Assembly (NCBI GenBank): GCA_964247055.1
Contig: OZ176050.1
Coordinates: forward strand, 11,904,001-11,968,000
DNA length: 64,000 nt
DNA from: Paragordius varius
Taxonomy: Eukaryota > Nematomorpha
Direction of reading: 5' to 3'
The position numbers and the translations under genes were made by a program. Below the pieces are notes generated by a model. It saw nothing but the letters and a program-made list of their open reading frames with translations. It ran no database searches and was not told where the DNA came from. Below, one piece after another: positions 11,502 through 26,000 of this stretch (position 1 is its first letter; each line of letters starts with the position of its first letter).

Positions 11502-14500
11502 ACCACGATTGATTTTTTCCTATCTCGGTATTATTCAACTTTAGTTATACAGCTACAATCACTAAAAAGTTTTTTCTTATAATTGACATGAAAAAGCATT
11601 AATTTTTTGCCAAATAGAATATCGATTGATTGTTAATTTATATGCATACTTATAGTGAATTAACTAATCTATTTATTAATATTAACCTAAACAAAGGCAC
11701 TTAAATCTCATCTATTTATTAAATGTTTCAACCAACTAGCTTATAAAACTTTTTAATAAAATGGAATTTGTTTTTTTGCTTTTGAAGCATAAATTATTTC
11801 TGTCTCAATATTTAATTTTAGTAACAAATGATTGTGATGCATAGAATTACCACATTTTATATATTTGCAATTTTCCCCAAAATTATGAATATTGATATTA
11901 TTATAAATATTTACAACCAAATTATCCTTTTTATCGTTATTATTCTGTACAAACGCTATTTTATTTTTTTTCTTCCACCATCACTACAACATCTCTCTAA
12001 TCTATCTATCACAATAAATTAATTTTATACATTTATTCATTATATTTTAGCATAATAAAAGATAATTTATTAAAGAATTTTTAATATCGGTAGTTCTTGG
12101 TCAAATTTTCGGATTAGTATAAAAGTTAGTGTCTAATAGTATTGGAATGCACTTTTGTAATTAATATGTGGTTTGAACTATACTGCTCTACTCTTTATTT
12201 CCTTTCTTTCCATATCGAGTTACAAGTTCGTAAAGCTAGTATTATGTATTGCCTTATCATTAAAATTATCAAACATCATTTATCGATTGATTGATTAATA
12301 TCAATCAATATATTATATTGTATGCTTGTTTATTGTGAGTAAATTATACTGAAGCTTTTTAGTTCAAAAACATACTTACGCTTATGTGATAATAAATTGG
12401 ACTTAATATTAATACAAGATATTGTTTGGCCGTATTGCATGTGAAAATAATTATTAATTTTTTATTTTCAATTAAAAGATATTAATGATTTTTTTTACTT
12501 TCATCGTATAAATCGAACGCAAATTTATTCCATCATAATTGGCACACATTTAACTTTAACGGCTGTTTTATGTATTAAATTTGCAAAACTTCCAATTAGC
12601 TATACTTATTCGGTCGGCACAATACAAATAATATCTAAAATTGACAATCAACGGAATTACCCTATTTTTATGTTTTACATAATAAAATTTTAAATTCTTT
12701 ATTTATGAGAGTTTATTAGGATATTAAATATATATATATATATATATATATATTATTTTTGTGAAGTTAAATAGCAATCATATGTGCCCGTATTCAAATT
12801 TTATGTGATTTTCTTAATTTTAATAGATAGAGATAATGTTTAAATACGTTTTTGAATAACACACAAAGGAAAAAAACTAAAGTCCAGTTCAAGCCCTTTA
12901 ATGAAAGTAAAAATGCGTCTAAGATAAAATAAATATTGAGAGAACTAACGATAAGGTAAATGTTGTTTTGTCTCGCATAAAAACATGTTAGATGTAAGGG
13001 ACTAAAACCGTTTAGGTTTCAGCTGTCTCTGATAACGACACATGTTTTAATAGAAAATGGTTTCGGGTCGAAATAAAAAGTTCTCCCATTTTTTTAGTCA
13101 TCTTGATTTATATAGATTCCTTTTAAAAATAAATTAAAGGTAAATATTATTTTGCAATTACATTCAAAAAATATACGCTTTTACAAGGTGAATTAATTGG
13201 AAATTTAAATATGATAGTTTTTACGAGCGATGATTTTCCGGTGCAAATTTTTTGTTAAAAGGGTAAAAGGAGTAAATGATGAAAGTTCCGATTCCCGACT
13301 TAGAAAAAATACTTTTTCTAAAGGGCTCAATAATAAAAAACCATCCCTACTGAATATTATCCAGTCATAATTTTTAAAAAATGGTATTTTAAGCAATATT
13401 ACTGACCCGGCACAATTTTACACAGAGTTAATTATACAATTAAAAATCAACTTAGTAATTCTTCTAACAAATTAGGGTGTCTAGAAAAAAAATAGACAAG
13501 AATGATTAAATGTGAGCAGAATTTATTAAGAAAGGTACTCCTTATTTGGCCTAAAAAGTAATTTTGTTATGTATAAATTTGTATTAGGGCTGTAATCTCA
13601 TGACATTTTAATCAGTCTACAATTAATAATCGAGGTTACGTTTCAGAAGAAACTTGAATCGTTAAAATTTTTAGGAAGTGGCTTACGGCTTATATTACTT
13701 ATATCGGTTTAATATTCAATGACCCTTTAGAAGTTAAACCGAATTTAAGCCGTTCCAACCACACTATTATGGATTTTTAGATTATAGTAATGGATACAAT
13801 TATTTTAGCTTATATTATACCATTTTATGTGAAGATGTTTCGAAACAGATGATGCTGAAATTTTATTACCGAAAATGATATATGCCAAAAACAAATTTAA
13901 AATTAGTTATGAGTTAAATCCCAGACACATACAATTAATATTTAGGGTAAAATTAAAATGTTTAAAGGTTTTGAGTGTTTAAGGGTTATTTTAAAATAGT
14001 AGGGATTCGAAGTGTTCCATCGTAGTTTGAGATGTTAATGCTAAGACAAGTATTTAGGATTGATTTGTATTTATCAAAACAAAGGCGCTTTTCTTCTCAC
14101 TCATTATAAGAATCGAAAATTTGAATATCTGTATTACTTGAAACCATATATTGATTTGAAACATTAAATTTATATATTATAACAAATGGTATAATTTAGC
14201 ATGCGAACGTTTCTAAAAGTACATCTTATCCTATCAAATCGGTAAAATTATCGTCATTTTTTAATTGTGGCTTGTCAAGGATAAAAAAGAACCGGATTGG
14301 TTTTAAAAAATTTTATATACGATATGGTGATAAAGTTCCTTTATAGACAATCTTATATAAATTTTTTAACCCTTCTCTACTTTAATAGTTAGCTAAATAC
14401 AGTTTTCTAGTGCAACTTTTAATTTCTCCAAAAAACTTAATTTTTAAGGATATATTTATATGTCATGCAACAAAAATGTCAGGCATTTTCCCTAACAATC

Positions 14501-15497
14501 GAGTCTGCGAAAAATGCAATTTTTGGGTTAATTAAAAGACTAAAATATTTTGACCTATATATTTACTTCCTGACAATAATTTTTATAAAGCTTTTTATCG
14601 TATAACTTGCGCATGGGAATATTTTTGTGTTTTTTGAATAACCTAACATATTAAATAAATTTAAACACTTATAAAAGAATTAAAAAACGTTTTTGAAATT
14701 GTTAGCGCCTGACAAATCCTTAGTTTATTGGTGATTTTGGTATAAATTAAAAGAATTAATTTACATTTTATTATATCAGGTGTTTAGGTCGTGGCTGATG
14801 GTTTTTTCTCAATATTGATATGGTCTGCATCGTCCTAAATTTCCATAATATTGATAAAAACACCAATTTCGATACTAAAAAACTAATTATATTTTTTTTT
14901 GGCCTTTATGTTTCGATACTAAATCCAGATAAAAATGACAAAGTAATATATAAACTTTGTGCAAAAATAATTTATTAAAAAATATATATAATATCTTGAA
15001 CGCTATTTAAACTAATTTTACATGTGGAATACAAGGTATAAAATGAAGAAAATAATGTTTAAAATTGTATAAAAAATAGGTGTAAGGAAGTATTCATATA
15101 AAAATTAAGTTAAATGCTAAGGAATAAAATTGGAAGTTTGGTGAATAAGGCAGCCCTAGTTAGCTTGTTGTATATTAAAAATATATTTTAATTATATATA
15201 TATGTAAAATGCATAAAATTTTGCGATAATTAAAAATTTATAATATAATTTGATGTTGTATTAGACACAATAAAATCATTAAAAAATGGAATAACTTTTC
15301 AAATGCATAAATGGGTGTTTTTAATGCAATATAAAAAAAGGTAATACATTTTTCGGGTTTACTTACCTTATAAAGTATAGTTAACATGGAAAAAATGATG
15401 TGTAATAATCACAAAATAATTTATGTATAAAACGAGATTCATAGCAAGTAAAATATTGTTAAATATTCGAAGAAAATGAGATATGTTTTAATTTCGT
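11502..15497. other. Intergenic, no gene recognised
   Basis: Tail-to-tail spacer between cofilin (+) and the BMP receptor (-). It contains a (TA)n run at about 12726-12753, short AT-rich open frames (for example 11828-12022, and 13205-13396 on the minus strand) without recognisable domains, and no bounded repeat that I can see. Confidence 0.5.
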
Positions 15498-18400
15498 TTA
15501 TACATTACAATCATCACCCATGAGGAGATCTAACGTACTATCTCCAGTACGGATTTCATTTAGCGATTTTTTAATCCTCAAACTGGTAAGACGGGCATTA
15601 GGATCAGCTCTCCAACTCTCTTGCATAATACGGACCAAAGCAATCAGAAACTATATATAAATAAATTATTTAAATGTTAAAAATATTTTACCAAAAGATT
15701 TAGTTAATATTCCTTCTTGTACAATGTATGCTAAAAAGAAAAATATTCAAGTATTATTTTAAATTTGGATATGAGAGTAAAATACTAAAATTAAAAATTT
15801 TTTTTGCGAAAGAATCATGGTTACAGATATATTGAAACTTCATACCCTAATTTTGATAGTTTTTTTATAAAAATCCATGTTTGAAATAATTAAATTATTT
15901 TTTTCAACTTTAAGGACAATGGTCATTTTATTACAGAGTATATCAAATTTAAAAACAATAACAATAATAGTTTCTTCTAAAAATCAATATATACCATTGG
16001 TTTAGTAATTTAAAGATGGAAATAAAAAAGCTTAAAATGAAAAACTTATTAAATGAATTCAATACCATGTTATATGGACAATTTAAAGGACCATCCTTTT
16101 TTAGTTTATGATATTTTTTTATAAATATTGAAAATGTTTTCTAAAGTTTTATGATAAAATTTTTTTATAATCATAAATTTGAGATATTCATTATACTTTG
16201 TCATTTATCCACCGTGACGGGATTTTAGGTCTCAATTTTCGGACACTCACGACTTGTCGCATTTCTTCGAACGAAGGATCCGGTTGAACCAAATCATAAA
16301 ATGGAATATTATATTCTTCGGCCTTACCTAAAGGTAAAAACAAAATAATTTTAAAAAATTTGGTATCGGAAGAAACCAATAAAAATGTATTATAACACTG
16401 TGTGCAAAAAAATTTTTAACGAAAAATTTTTTTTTTCATTAGATAGCTTATGACTAGCGTATTCATTTGCCACAAAAACTTTTATTTGTTGACAACCTAG
16501 TTTTTGAAATATTGAGAAAAAATTGAAATCTGGCAAAAAGTGAAAATTAAGGATAATTCAAAAAATAATGATAAAATCTTAAATATTATCGTTTATTATC
16601 ATTTTAAGAGATATTTGCAATATAAAAATAGCCTAAAATCATATAGTTAGGGTTTCTATAAAATTTCAGGTCAAAAAATGGCGTTTTTCATTTATCACAC
16701 TTAAAAGACAAAAAAATTTAATGAAACTATATTAAAATAATTTTTTTTAATTATTTACTACCTAAACTCACTATTTAAGTCTTAACATTCATATTTTATT
16801 CAGGAAAATAAACTTCTATATCAAAATAAAACCAAAAATATTGTTTTTAATTTTTGCATTTTTTTGTCATCTAGTTAATATATACTGTTTTATTTTAGAT
16901 TCTTAAATGAATTGGAATTATTAACTATTTAGTTTATGCAATATAGGATTGAAAATTAGTGGAATATCAGCCAACAATCCGTACAAATCCCAATACAAAT
17001 ATAATTTGTCATAAAAAAGACTTGTTAGAGGAAATTGTAAGGATTGTTGGTTAATATTCCACTACTTTTAAATCTTATATTGCATAAATTATATACTTTA
17101 TAATGCCTAATCATGTAAGAATCCAAAATAAAACAATATAAATTTTTTATATACTTATAAACCAGATGACAAAAAATGCAAAAAAACAATATTTTTGGTT
17201 TTATTTTGATTTAGAAGTTTATTTCACTGAATAAAATATGAATGTTAAGATTTTAATAGTGAGTTAAGGTAATAAATAATTAAAAAATATTATTTTAATA
17301 TAGTTTCATTAAATTTTTTTTTAAGTGTGATAAAAGAAAAACGCCATCTTTTGACCTGAAATTTTATAAAAACCCTAACTATATGATTTTAGGCTATTTT
17401 TATATTGCAAATATCTCCTAAAATGATAAAAAACGATAATATTTCAGATTTTATCATTATTTTTTGAATTATCTTTAATTTTCACTTTTTGCCCGATTTC
17501 GATTTTTTCTCAATATTTCAAAAACTAGGTTGTCAACAAATAAAAATTTTTGTGGCAAATGAATACGCTTGTCATAAGCTATCTTGAAAAATTTTTTTCG
17601 TTAAATCAAAATGAGCCTCTTTTTTGCACAGTGTAATATATCAAGCTTTTATATATTAAATACAAATATAAAAAACAATATAAAACAGATAAATGATGCG
17701 ATTTTTTGAATCAAGCCAATATTATTTCGATACATAAATATATTTATAGTACCTAATAAATATTAAATATAAAATAGAATATAGATGGAAGATATCATGT
17801 ACGCTACCCACAAAAAGATATGAAATTTTTTTCTCCAAAGGTTAGAGCCAAATATATTTATAGTCAGTAAGCAAACACACATCGTTCTTGACCATAAAAT
17901 ACTTGAATATTTTTTTCACTGAAACACCATTATTTTAAAATAATGAATTGCCAAGTAAAAAAAGATATTATATATACCATTCGTCACACATCTTTGGCAA
18001 ATTTCCCAAACAATCAGGGCAAAAGCATAGATATCACAAAATTTATAACTATCAAAACTGTGGGAATTAAAGGTTTCATCGAGCACTTCAGGGGCCATAT
18101 AACGCTTCGTTCCACACCTGGGGTTAGCTGGGACATCAATTTGATTCGTTTCACTAGAGTAGAAGGGTGCGGAATGGGAAAAACATATTATAATATACTA
18201 ACATAAATTAAAAGTTATATAGTTTTTTTAAGAATAAAACATTTGAGCGTTTTTTAAGAGGTTTAAAAATGAGTTTATATATAATTTTTACTATAGTGCT
18301 AAAATTAATTAAAACTTAAAGCTAAAACTTAATAAAAATATGGAAACAAGTGACTAGTGAATTAGACCGCCTCCATATTATCAACCCTCATAATATCTGT

Positions 18401-21400
18401 AAAAAAAACCTCGCATAAATATAATTATGTTAAACATATTTAATTTTTAATAAATTAAGAAACCGCTAAAGAATACAATTATCTTCCCAAACTTTACAAT
18501 TTGTGGAAATTTAAAAAAAATTACATATAAGATTTAATAGATATATATTAAAAAAATTAATAATTAAATTTGAAAATGTAAGATATGATTTTGAATATCA
18601 TGATGCAGATAATATATTATTTAATTTTAAAATAATATAAACCTGATAAATCTTACAGCTAAACCCAAATCAGCGATGCACGCGGTCCCATCATTTTTAA
18701 CCAAAATATTTTTGGTTTTCATATCTCGATGTGCTATGGCCGGTTTACCTTACATATTTATAAAAATATTTTTTAGTGTTTAACTAAAAATATTTATATT
18801 GAAGTGGTTTTGATATTTTAACACAAAAATAATTTAAATATTTGACTAGTATAAAACAAGTTTGAGATAAAACTTTACATATTTTTTTGGAAAAAGTTAA
18901 GGGTTTTCATAATTATTGTGTTTTTAAAAATAAATAAATAACCCCCCAAATATGATTAATTTATATTAATTTTAAAAAATGACAGTGATAAAAATATCAA
19001 TTTCTCCAAAAGTTTAGTATTAATGCCAAAATTGTGATATTTATATCTCTCTTAAAAATAAATAGCAATTCAAGCGAATACCTTGAGTACCCAATATTTC
19101 AGTATGTAAATGACACAGGCCCGATATAATACTTTTGATGAGTTTAAATGTGCCACTAAAATCTAACAGGGCATGTTTCAAATAATCATGCAGTGAGCCT
19201 AATGGGTGATAATCCGTTATAAGAAAGAGTTGAGTGTAAGATCCCGTCCCTTGTATATCGGCCGCTATGTAGCCTGTAAGAAAAATTTAAATTGAACATA
19301 TTATTTATATTAAATATGATTTAAATTATTTATATAAGATATGTCTAAGATTATTGGTAGACTAGAGAAAAAAAATATTTTTGCTTGAAAATCCGCAAAT
19401 AAAAAGTCAAATGTGAGAATAAGTCGGAATGCCTACAAGTGTTACACCATTTTTCAGTCAAAAGCAACACTTTTTTAAGCTTTGATTGAAAAAATGCTGC
19501 GTTTGGTTGGAAAAGTGTCGTTCTTGACTGAAAAATGGTAAACTTTATTAATGAATAAAAATTAACTTAAAACACCGATATTTTATCTTTCATTCAAAAA
19601 TACAAATAAATAAACAAAGACACACCTACAAATATGCCAGATAAAAAAGATTTGAATGCATATATAAATAAAAACAATAATGTTTTTAAAATCACTCTAA
19701 ACCTAAAATATTTTGATGTCTCATAAGAGTGGTTTGATAAATTTCAGTTTCCCTGAACCAACTTGCCTCCTCGGTTGTAAAGAAAGTTTTAACAGCAACT
19801 GATTCACCACGCCATTTCCCGAGCCAAACTTCACCATATCGACCTTTGCCTACCACTTTAATCAATGCAATTTGTTTGGCAATTGTTCTTTGCACCTATT
19901 TTAAAGAGTAATTAATTATGTTAATATAATATAAATAAATTGAATTCTCGTAAAAATGACAGTAAAAATTGAAATTATACAGACAAAAGGTAAAAACCAA
20001 CTAAAAAACTAATATTTTTTTTCAAAAGATATACATATAATTTAAATCATATTAAAATAAATCATCGTTTTAAATTGGAAAATAAGGAATATAGCAAATT
20101 GTCCGCCCATTTATTTATATATTTCGAATAGCTGTGATTATATAGTTTGAAAAATATAGGTTTAGATGTAGAATTTCAAAAATATTTGTCTTTTAATTAA
20201 GTTTTGTCTGTATAAATCAAATTATTAATTTAAAGCTAAACTACTCCAAAAATTTTAGATACATCATAGTACTTTTTTAATTTTAAAATAGAAGAATGAT
20301 AATTAAAATAATTAGGAGTTTTTTCAAAAATCTTTTAAATTTTATCATAATGTGTCATATAGAATTTAATCTATTTAAATAAAAAACGTATATTATAACA
20401 AAACTAAAGTGTATTATAATAATTTGCAATTTTAAACAGCTTAATTAAAACTATTGTAATTCAATAAAAATTAGGCGATTTCTCAAATGTCCAAACTAAT
20501 TTTTTTTAAAGTAAACATACCAATAAAGGTAAACCCGAACCACTTCCAGAACTTTGTTCGATTAATTCTTTGAGGAGACTTTTGTTGTTTGAAAGCGCCA
20601 AGCCAGGATTCATAATATGTTTGCTGTGACTATTTGAGTGTTTACTACTTCCTTTAGTTTTACCTGGATATCAGAGAACAGAAATATTTGGAAATATCAA
20701 AAAATTAGAATACAATTAAAATTTATCAGCATCCGCTAAAATGCTTGATGTTAATATCAATGTTTGTAAAACATAATTAGGGTTAACATTAACTTTTTTT
20801 AAGTTATATAATATAAATTATTTTTGAAAACAAAAACAAGATTATGGGAAATTTAGATATAACATAATAATCATTACTTATATGGCGTTATTAAAACTGG
20901 TTAGTTATAAAAAATTAATGGTAATAACGTGTATAACTGAAAAAATAACCTTAAAATTTATAAAAAAGGAAAATACACATACAAATCTATGCGATCAACC
21001 TTGGCCATGCTAGTTTTTGAACTTTAATTCCTTCAACGCTTACTTAAAAAAAGGTTAAACAAAACCTCAAAATAAACAATCCTGTTCATAAAATTATTTA
21101 ATTGACTAACTTACCCATTGCATTAGCAGAATGTTTTTGCTTTTGCTTATTATGTTTGTACTCATTTTCATAGTTAAATTCATTTTCATCATTTTCGGCG
21201 TTAAGATTGGTGGATATGGTTTCAACTGTCGTAGTAGTAACTAACGTTGAAGGGGTTAAATTATTAAGTGAATTAGTATTTAACATACAGGAACCAACAC
21301 CATTCAAATTCAGGTCCCCAAAACAGCAAGAATTGTTTGAATCATTGATTGGTAAGGAAAATGTTTTACCCGAAAAGGATGGGCGTCTATTACGAGATGA

Positions 21401-22985
21401 TGATTTATTTTTATTCCTTTTTTTATTGGAGGAGTTGTTATGGTTATGATAAAGAGGATTACTGAAAGTGAACCAATCTTTGAGGTATCGCATACGCAAA
21501 TTGTTATTGCTATCTTTAAGTCTATGGCATGAGTAAAATAAATTAGGATTGTAAAATATGAAAGATTCCTTTCTTAAAAGTAGTTTTTATGAATTAATTA
21601 GCTCATATAGCCATGCAATTTTTGAATTATACAATGAGAGTTTGGTTTTTAAATTTTTAATGCTTTTTTGAAAAAGTAAAAACTGAGCGACTTAGTTAAT
21701 GAGCCCTGTTTGAAAAGCGGGTTAATATCGTAATATTATGTATTAGATAGAAAATACATATATATATATATATATATATATTAAATGATTAAAATATAGT
21801 TTAAAAAAAATATTTTTATATTTATTAAAATATTTACCTGAGATAAACAAACACTATAAGTGCAATGAGGGATACAAATCCAACACAACTCACAATAAGT
21901 ATGGCATAATTTGTGTAATTTGGTTCTAAAAAAAGTAAATAAATGGATTTTACAGTTATTTTTTTAATTTTTTAATGTAAACCAATTGTAATTTTCAGCT
22001 ATTGAAGGAAAAATATCAAATGTCCTTACGTTCATTATTATTATAACGTGTCTTATGCAATGACAAAAATCAATGTCAAACACTTTTATTTTGGTCATTA
22101 GTATATAATTAACACAAACGACATTAATTATGATTAATTACATAAATTTGCCGTAATAAGTCATAAATGTAAAATTATAATTGGACTAAAAAAGTTTACA
22201 ATACAAAATAAAATCTAAAAAATTATGGATAAAATATAATTTATTGAATATTTTTTTGTAAAAACACTAAAAAAATTATACCTTTGGCAGATTCTCGAAT
22301 ATGCCATTGATATGATGGTTTTATGTTTTGATTACACATATCGGTATGATCACAGCAAATTATGTTTTTGGGCAAATAATGGGGCACCAAATCACCCCGA
22401 CACTAAAATATTGTAAAAAAAGATATTTTTGGATTTATATTATTTAATATATCTTTGATGAGTCTTATAGAATATTACATGAATTTTCTATAATATGCCT
22501 CCTAAACCAATGGATTATAATAAATTGATTAAAGATAATGCAAAAAGTAATGAGCATTCTCTAAATTAATTGATAAACAACTTTTTGAATAATAGTTTCA
22601 ATGAGTAAAAAATTAATTTACCTGCATTAAACTTTTTTCATGGGGTGGTAAACATCCATACGAATAAATTTCTATATATTTTTGGGAATGATAATCAAAT
22701 TCAATCCTCACGGCTGCAAAACATTGGCTTTTGGGTTGGGAATAACAAGAATTGTTGTATCCTTGATGATTGTATTGAACATCGCCCGTTCTGTAATATT
22801 CGGGCGGACAATCGTCCCCACAAAAGCATCTTAAAGCATGGTTTAGGCGCGCTATATATATAAATGCCAATTTTAATTGACAAAACTTTTGTTGTCAAAA
22901 TGTTTAAAGTAAAAGATAATTAAAAAATCAATTAAATACCTAATGCTAATCCGAATAGTATTATAAATGCAGATAAAAACCGCAT
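15498..22985 (-). CDS. BMP type I receptor serine/threonine kinase
   Basis: Type I TGF-beta-superfamily receptor of the BMP class (thickveins/BMPR1 type); after activation by a type II receptor it phosphorylates R-Smads at the plasma membrane. Twelve exons in transcript order: 22985-22940, 22851-22622, 22402-22282, 21925-21838, 21521-21115, 20663-20521, 19895-19703, 19273-19082, 18748-18643, 18153-17978, 16327-16197, 15650-15498; phases fit, 661 aa. Visible in order: signal peptide [16 protein letters not shown]; cysteine-rich ligand domain ending [11 protein letters not shown]; one membrane segment; GS box [11 protein letters not shown]-loop [13 protein letters not shown] lysine; L45 loop [19 protein letters not shown], which is BMP type and implies Smad1/5-class partners; [20 protein letters not shown]; tail with [11 protein letters not shown]. 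The kinase looks intact. It is longer than the usual 500-530 aa because of an Asn/Ser-rich juxtamembrane insertion. Divergently paired with OS-9. Confidence 0.95.
16396..17633. mobile_element. 1.24-kb foldback element inside a BMP receptor intron
   Basis: Ends CACTGTGTGCAAAAAA at 16396 and its complement TTTTTTGCACAGTG at 17633. Nearly the whole element is an inverted repeat: arms of about 590 bp (16396-16990 and 17040-17633) at high identity around a short centre near CCAACAATCC / GGATTGTTGG. No transposase. It lies between receptor exons at 16197-16327 and 17978-18153, so it is transcribed with the gene. The superfamily is uncertain; CACTGTGCAAAA ends occur in Tc1/mariner-like elements. Confidence 0.85.
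19444..19544. repeat. Small hairpin MITE in a BMP receptor intron
   Basis: CACCATTTTTCAGTCAAAAG followed by CAACACTTTT on the left is complementary to AAAAGTGTCGTTCTTGACTG followed by AAAAATGGT on the right, with about 35 bp between. Total about 100 bp; no second copy found in this window. Confidence 0.6.
19959..20225. repeat. MITE family E, copy 1 (BMP receptor intron)
   Basis: Left end ACAGTAAAAATTGAAATTAT followed by ACAGACAAA; right end has the complement TTTGTCTGTATAA. A second copy lies at 59542-59747, where both ends are clearer. Non-coding. Confidence 0.5.
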
Positions 22986-23089
22986 CAAAATTACATTGTT
23001 ACCGTATGAATGAGTGATTTTTACTATAAAAAATATTCATATGTTGCTTCGTACAGGCATTAAAAGAACGAATCAGTGTGATACTTGTA
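22986..23089. promoter_or_regulatory. Head-to-head spacer, probable bidirectional promoter
   Basis: Only 104 bp separate the start codons of the BMP receptor (minus strand, ATG complement at 22983-22985) and OS-9 (plus strand, ATG at 23090). Both 5' leaders and any core promoters must fit in or overlap this spacer, unless unseen upstream non-coding exons exist. No TATA or initiator element can be assigned by eye. Confidence 0.6.
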
Positions 23090-26000
23090 ATGTGTTTTAA
23101 ATTTGATTTGGTTGCCTTTGGATTTTTATTACATACTTTGTGTAAATTTGTTTTGGGGGGCAACTTTAATTTACCCGAAATTAATTCAATAAAATATGAA
23201 TTGAAAATTGTTAATCAAAGTATTTTCTTTATCAATAACGATTTGTAGCTCATAATTTAAATAGTCAAATCGAGGATTATATCACCATATCATCCAAATA
23301 CGGTGACAAATTTTATTGCTTCCTACCCATTGTAAATTATCCCAAAGAATATCATGTTTCGGATAAAAAAGCCCTACTCCGAAATATATCAAAGGCTTTA
23401 AAGCCTCTTAAAAAGGAATGTTTAAAAAAGGTAAATACACGTCTTAAAATTTATAGTCAGAAGGTTGGTGGACCTATGAATTCTGCTACAAAAAACATAT
23501 TAAACAATATCACTTGGAACCGAGCGGGAACAAGCGTGGTATGGAAACTGTTATCGGGATATATTCACACAACGATCCCTATGATTCGGTTTATAAATTC
23601 TTCATTTAAAAGAAATAATAATTATATAATTGTAATTTTCTTTTTGTTGGCTATTTTTTTGTCGGTTACCTGGTTTTACTCTTAATACTATCACTTCAGT
23701 TCTAATTTTATTTTTTTCAGCCTTTATAAAAACATATACAGTTTAGTTAGAGTTTCTTTTTTCTTTTGTGAGAGCTTTAACACTCACTTGCTCAGGGCTG
23801 ACTGTGAGGATGGAAAACTTGTGTAGTTTAGTGGTTTAAACTCTAACACTCCACACACACAGTGTAAAATTTTATTATGCGCATCACTATTTAAATAATC
23901 ATTTTTTAAAATATTAGAAATTTTTTTTAAACTATAGGTTTTTAGCGTCAAAATACTCTTTGCTTGTTCTTTTATTACTATACCCTATAATCATTATTTT
24001 AAATTTTCTTTATATAAAAAATGTTTTTTTATTTATATACCGTTCAATACTAGCTAACTATTTAAAATATGACTTATCACTAAATTTTTGGTTGTTCTTG
24101 CCCATTTCCCAAAAAACGTTCGAGCTCTTTATATTATTTTTATTTTCTAAATATTTTTTAGCTTGGAACCTCTAGAGCCAAAAGTTTATCTCATCATAAA
24201 CAATATTATACTAATGGAACTTGGTGTTCATTAAGCCATGCCCCACGGGAAGCTTTAGTTCAGGTAAAATAGTTTTTTAATATCAAACAAGAATTGTAAT
24301 TCCATAATTTTTAGTTTATTCAAAATATTATATGTAAGTTTAGTTATTTTATCTTCATATTTTATAAATGTTTGAATTTACCATTGATAATGTAAATATT
24401 AATTAATAATATAAATTTCGAATTGAAATCTAATAATCGCTAAATATTTATATGTGAAACATTTTATTAATGTTTATATATTTTTAAATCATTAACTTTT
24501 TTAGTATTTTAGTATATTGTACACAATACAATGTCGTCGCTTTTTCATACACATATATAAGAAAAACCATTCCTTTAAATTATTTTATATTCCTTATTTC
24601 ATGATATAATTTTATTTTCTTAACAATAGATTTCATGTAAACCTGATCAACCATCACGCATAGTTTTCGTGCAAGAGGCGGATTGTATGTATACCCTAAA
24701 GATTGAAACTCCATTGCTGTGTGGCGTACCCTTTTTCAATAAAACAGCCCAAACCCTAAATTATGCCATAAATTGTCATGTGGAAAAACTAATTAATTCT
24801 GGCACAAATACTGGTAGTAATATATCAATTAAAATTTTTTTGCTTACATTGATTTACAGTAAAAAGTTAAAGTATAAAAGCAAAACGTAAAAACCAAAAG
24901 ACAAATATATTTTTATAATGACAACCATACTTATTTAAACTTTGATTTTTTTGCATTGCCTTAATGGTTAAAATTATAAATATATTACTGAGTTACCAAT
25001 TCACTATTTCCTATTTTACAACTCTAAACGATAACTTTTATTAAAATCGATTTTTGATTTAATATGTCCGTCTTTATAAAAAATTATTGTTCAATTAGTT
25101 TTCGTAAATTTTGGGGGTTAATATTAAAGTATTCTTTATGTTGTTCGTTAGATTCACTTTTGGAAATGCCTACGGAACAATATGTATGTTTTTTATTTAT
25201 TTTAGAAAACTTTTTTTTGTAAATTATGAATTTATTCTAAAACTAGTTTATTTTTCGATAGCGATATCCACAACTCTTTTAACAAAATAAATGATAATTA
25301 TAAAAATAAAAAATAATTTATATAAAATAATTTTGGTAAAATTTTACAGATATTAGTATTTTACCAATCTGAATAGATTAACCCTTTAATTTTTAATATT
25401 ACTGGATCAATTGAAGTAAAATAACGTTAATTATAATTTTATAAAACAATTTAGCATAATACATCCTCCCTAATACCAAACGCTGAATCAAACCTTATTC
25501 CAGAAGGTATGATTTTTTATAAAAAAATATATAAATTATTTGAATTAAAATTATACAAATAAATAGCAATAATAAAAATGATGAATCATTTTTTATTGCA
25601 CATTAAAATTCTATGAGATTTTATAATCGTTTTATTACTAAACTAATTCATATTTCAGAATTTGTTAAATATATTTTTAATTATAAATCATGGTTTAATG
25701 ATATTAGTTTGATGTTAAACTAATTAATTAGGTATTTGTGATCCGACTTTAAATTTTCTATAATAAATAAATAAGATTTAATTGTTTAAAACTTATAGCT
25801 AAACCAACAATAATGGAACCACCGGAGAAAAAGGTTCGGTACAGAATAATGTCTGGAGATCCACGTTTTCTTTCCACCGATCTTATCAAAAATCTTTTAG
25901 TAAGATTGATATTTATTGTGTTTTTTAGAATATAAGTTACTAACATATATATATATATATAAATATATATTATTTCCCATTTTAGCGGACTACATAATCA

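Noticed and set aside
23245-23264. A 20-nt intron as the solution for OS-9 intron 1
   Set aside because: It keeps the frame, but the 29-nt alternative uses a better pyrimidine-rich 3' half and fits the 25-31-nt size of the other cases. The choice cannot be settled without cDNA.
24630-24890. GNPTG or erlectin as the identity of the MRH-domain gene
   Set aside because: The MRH exon alone allowed these, but the N-terminal exons (FNLPEINSIKYELKIV, ITISSKYGDKF..CFLP, GWWTYEFCY) match OS-9 in order and spacing.
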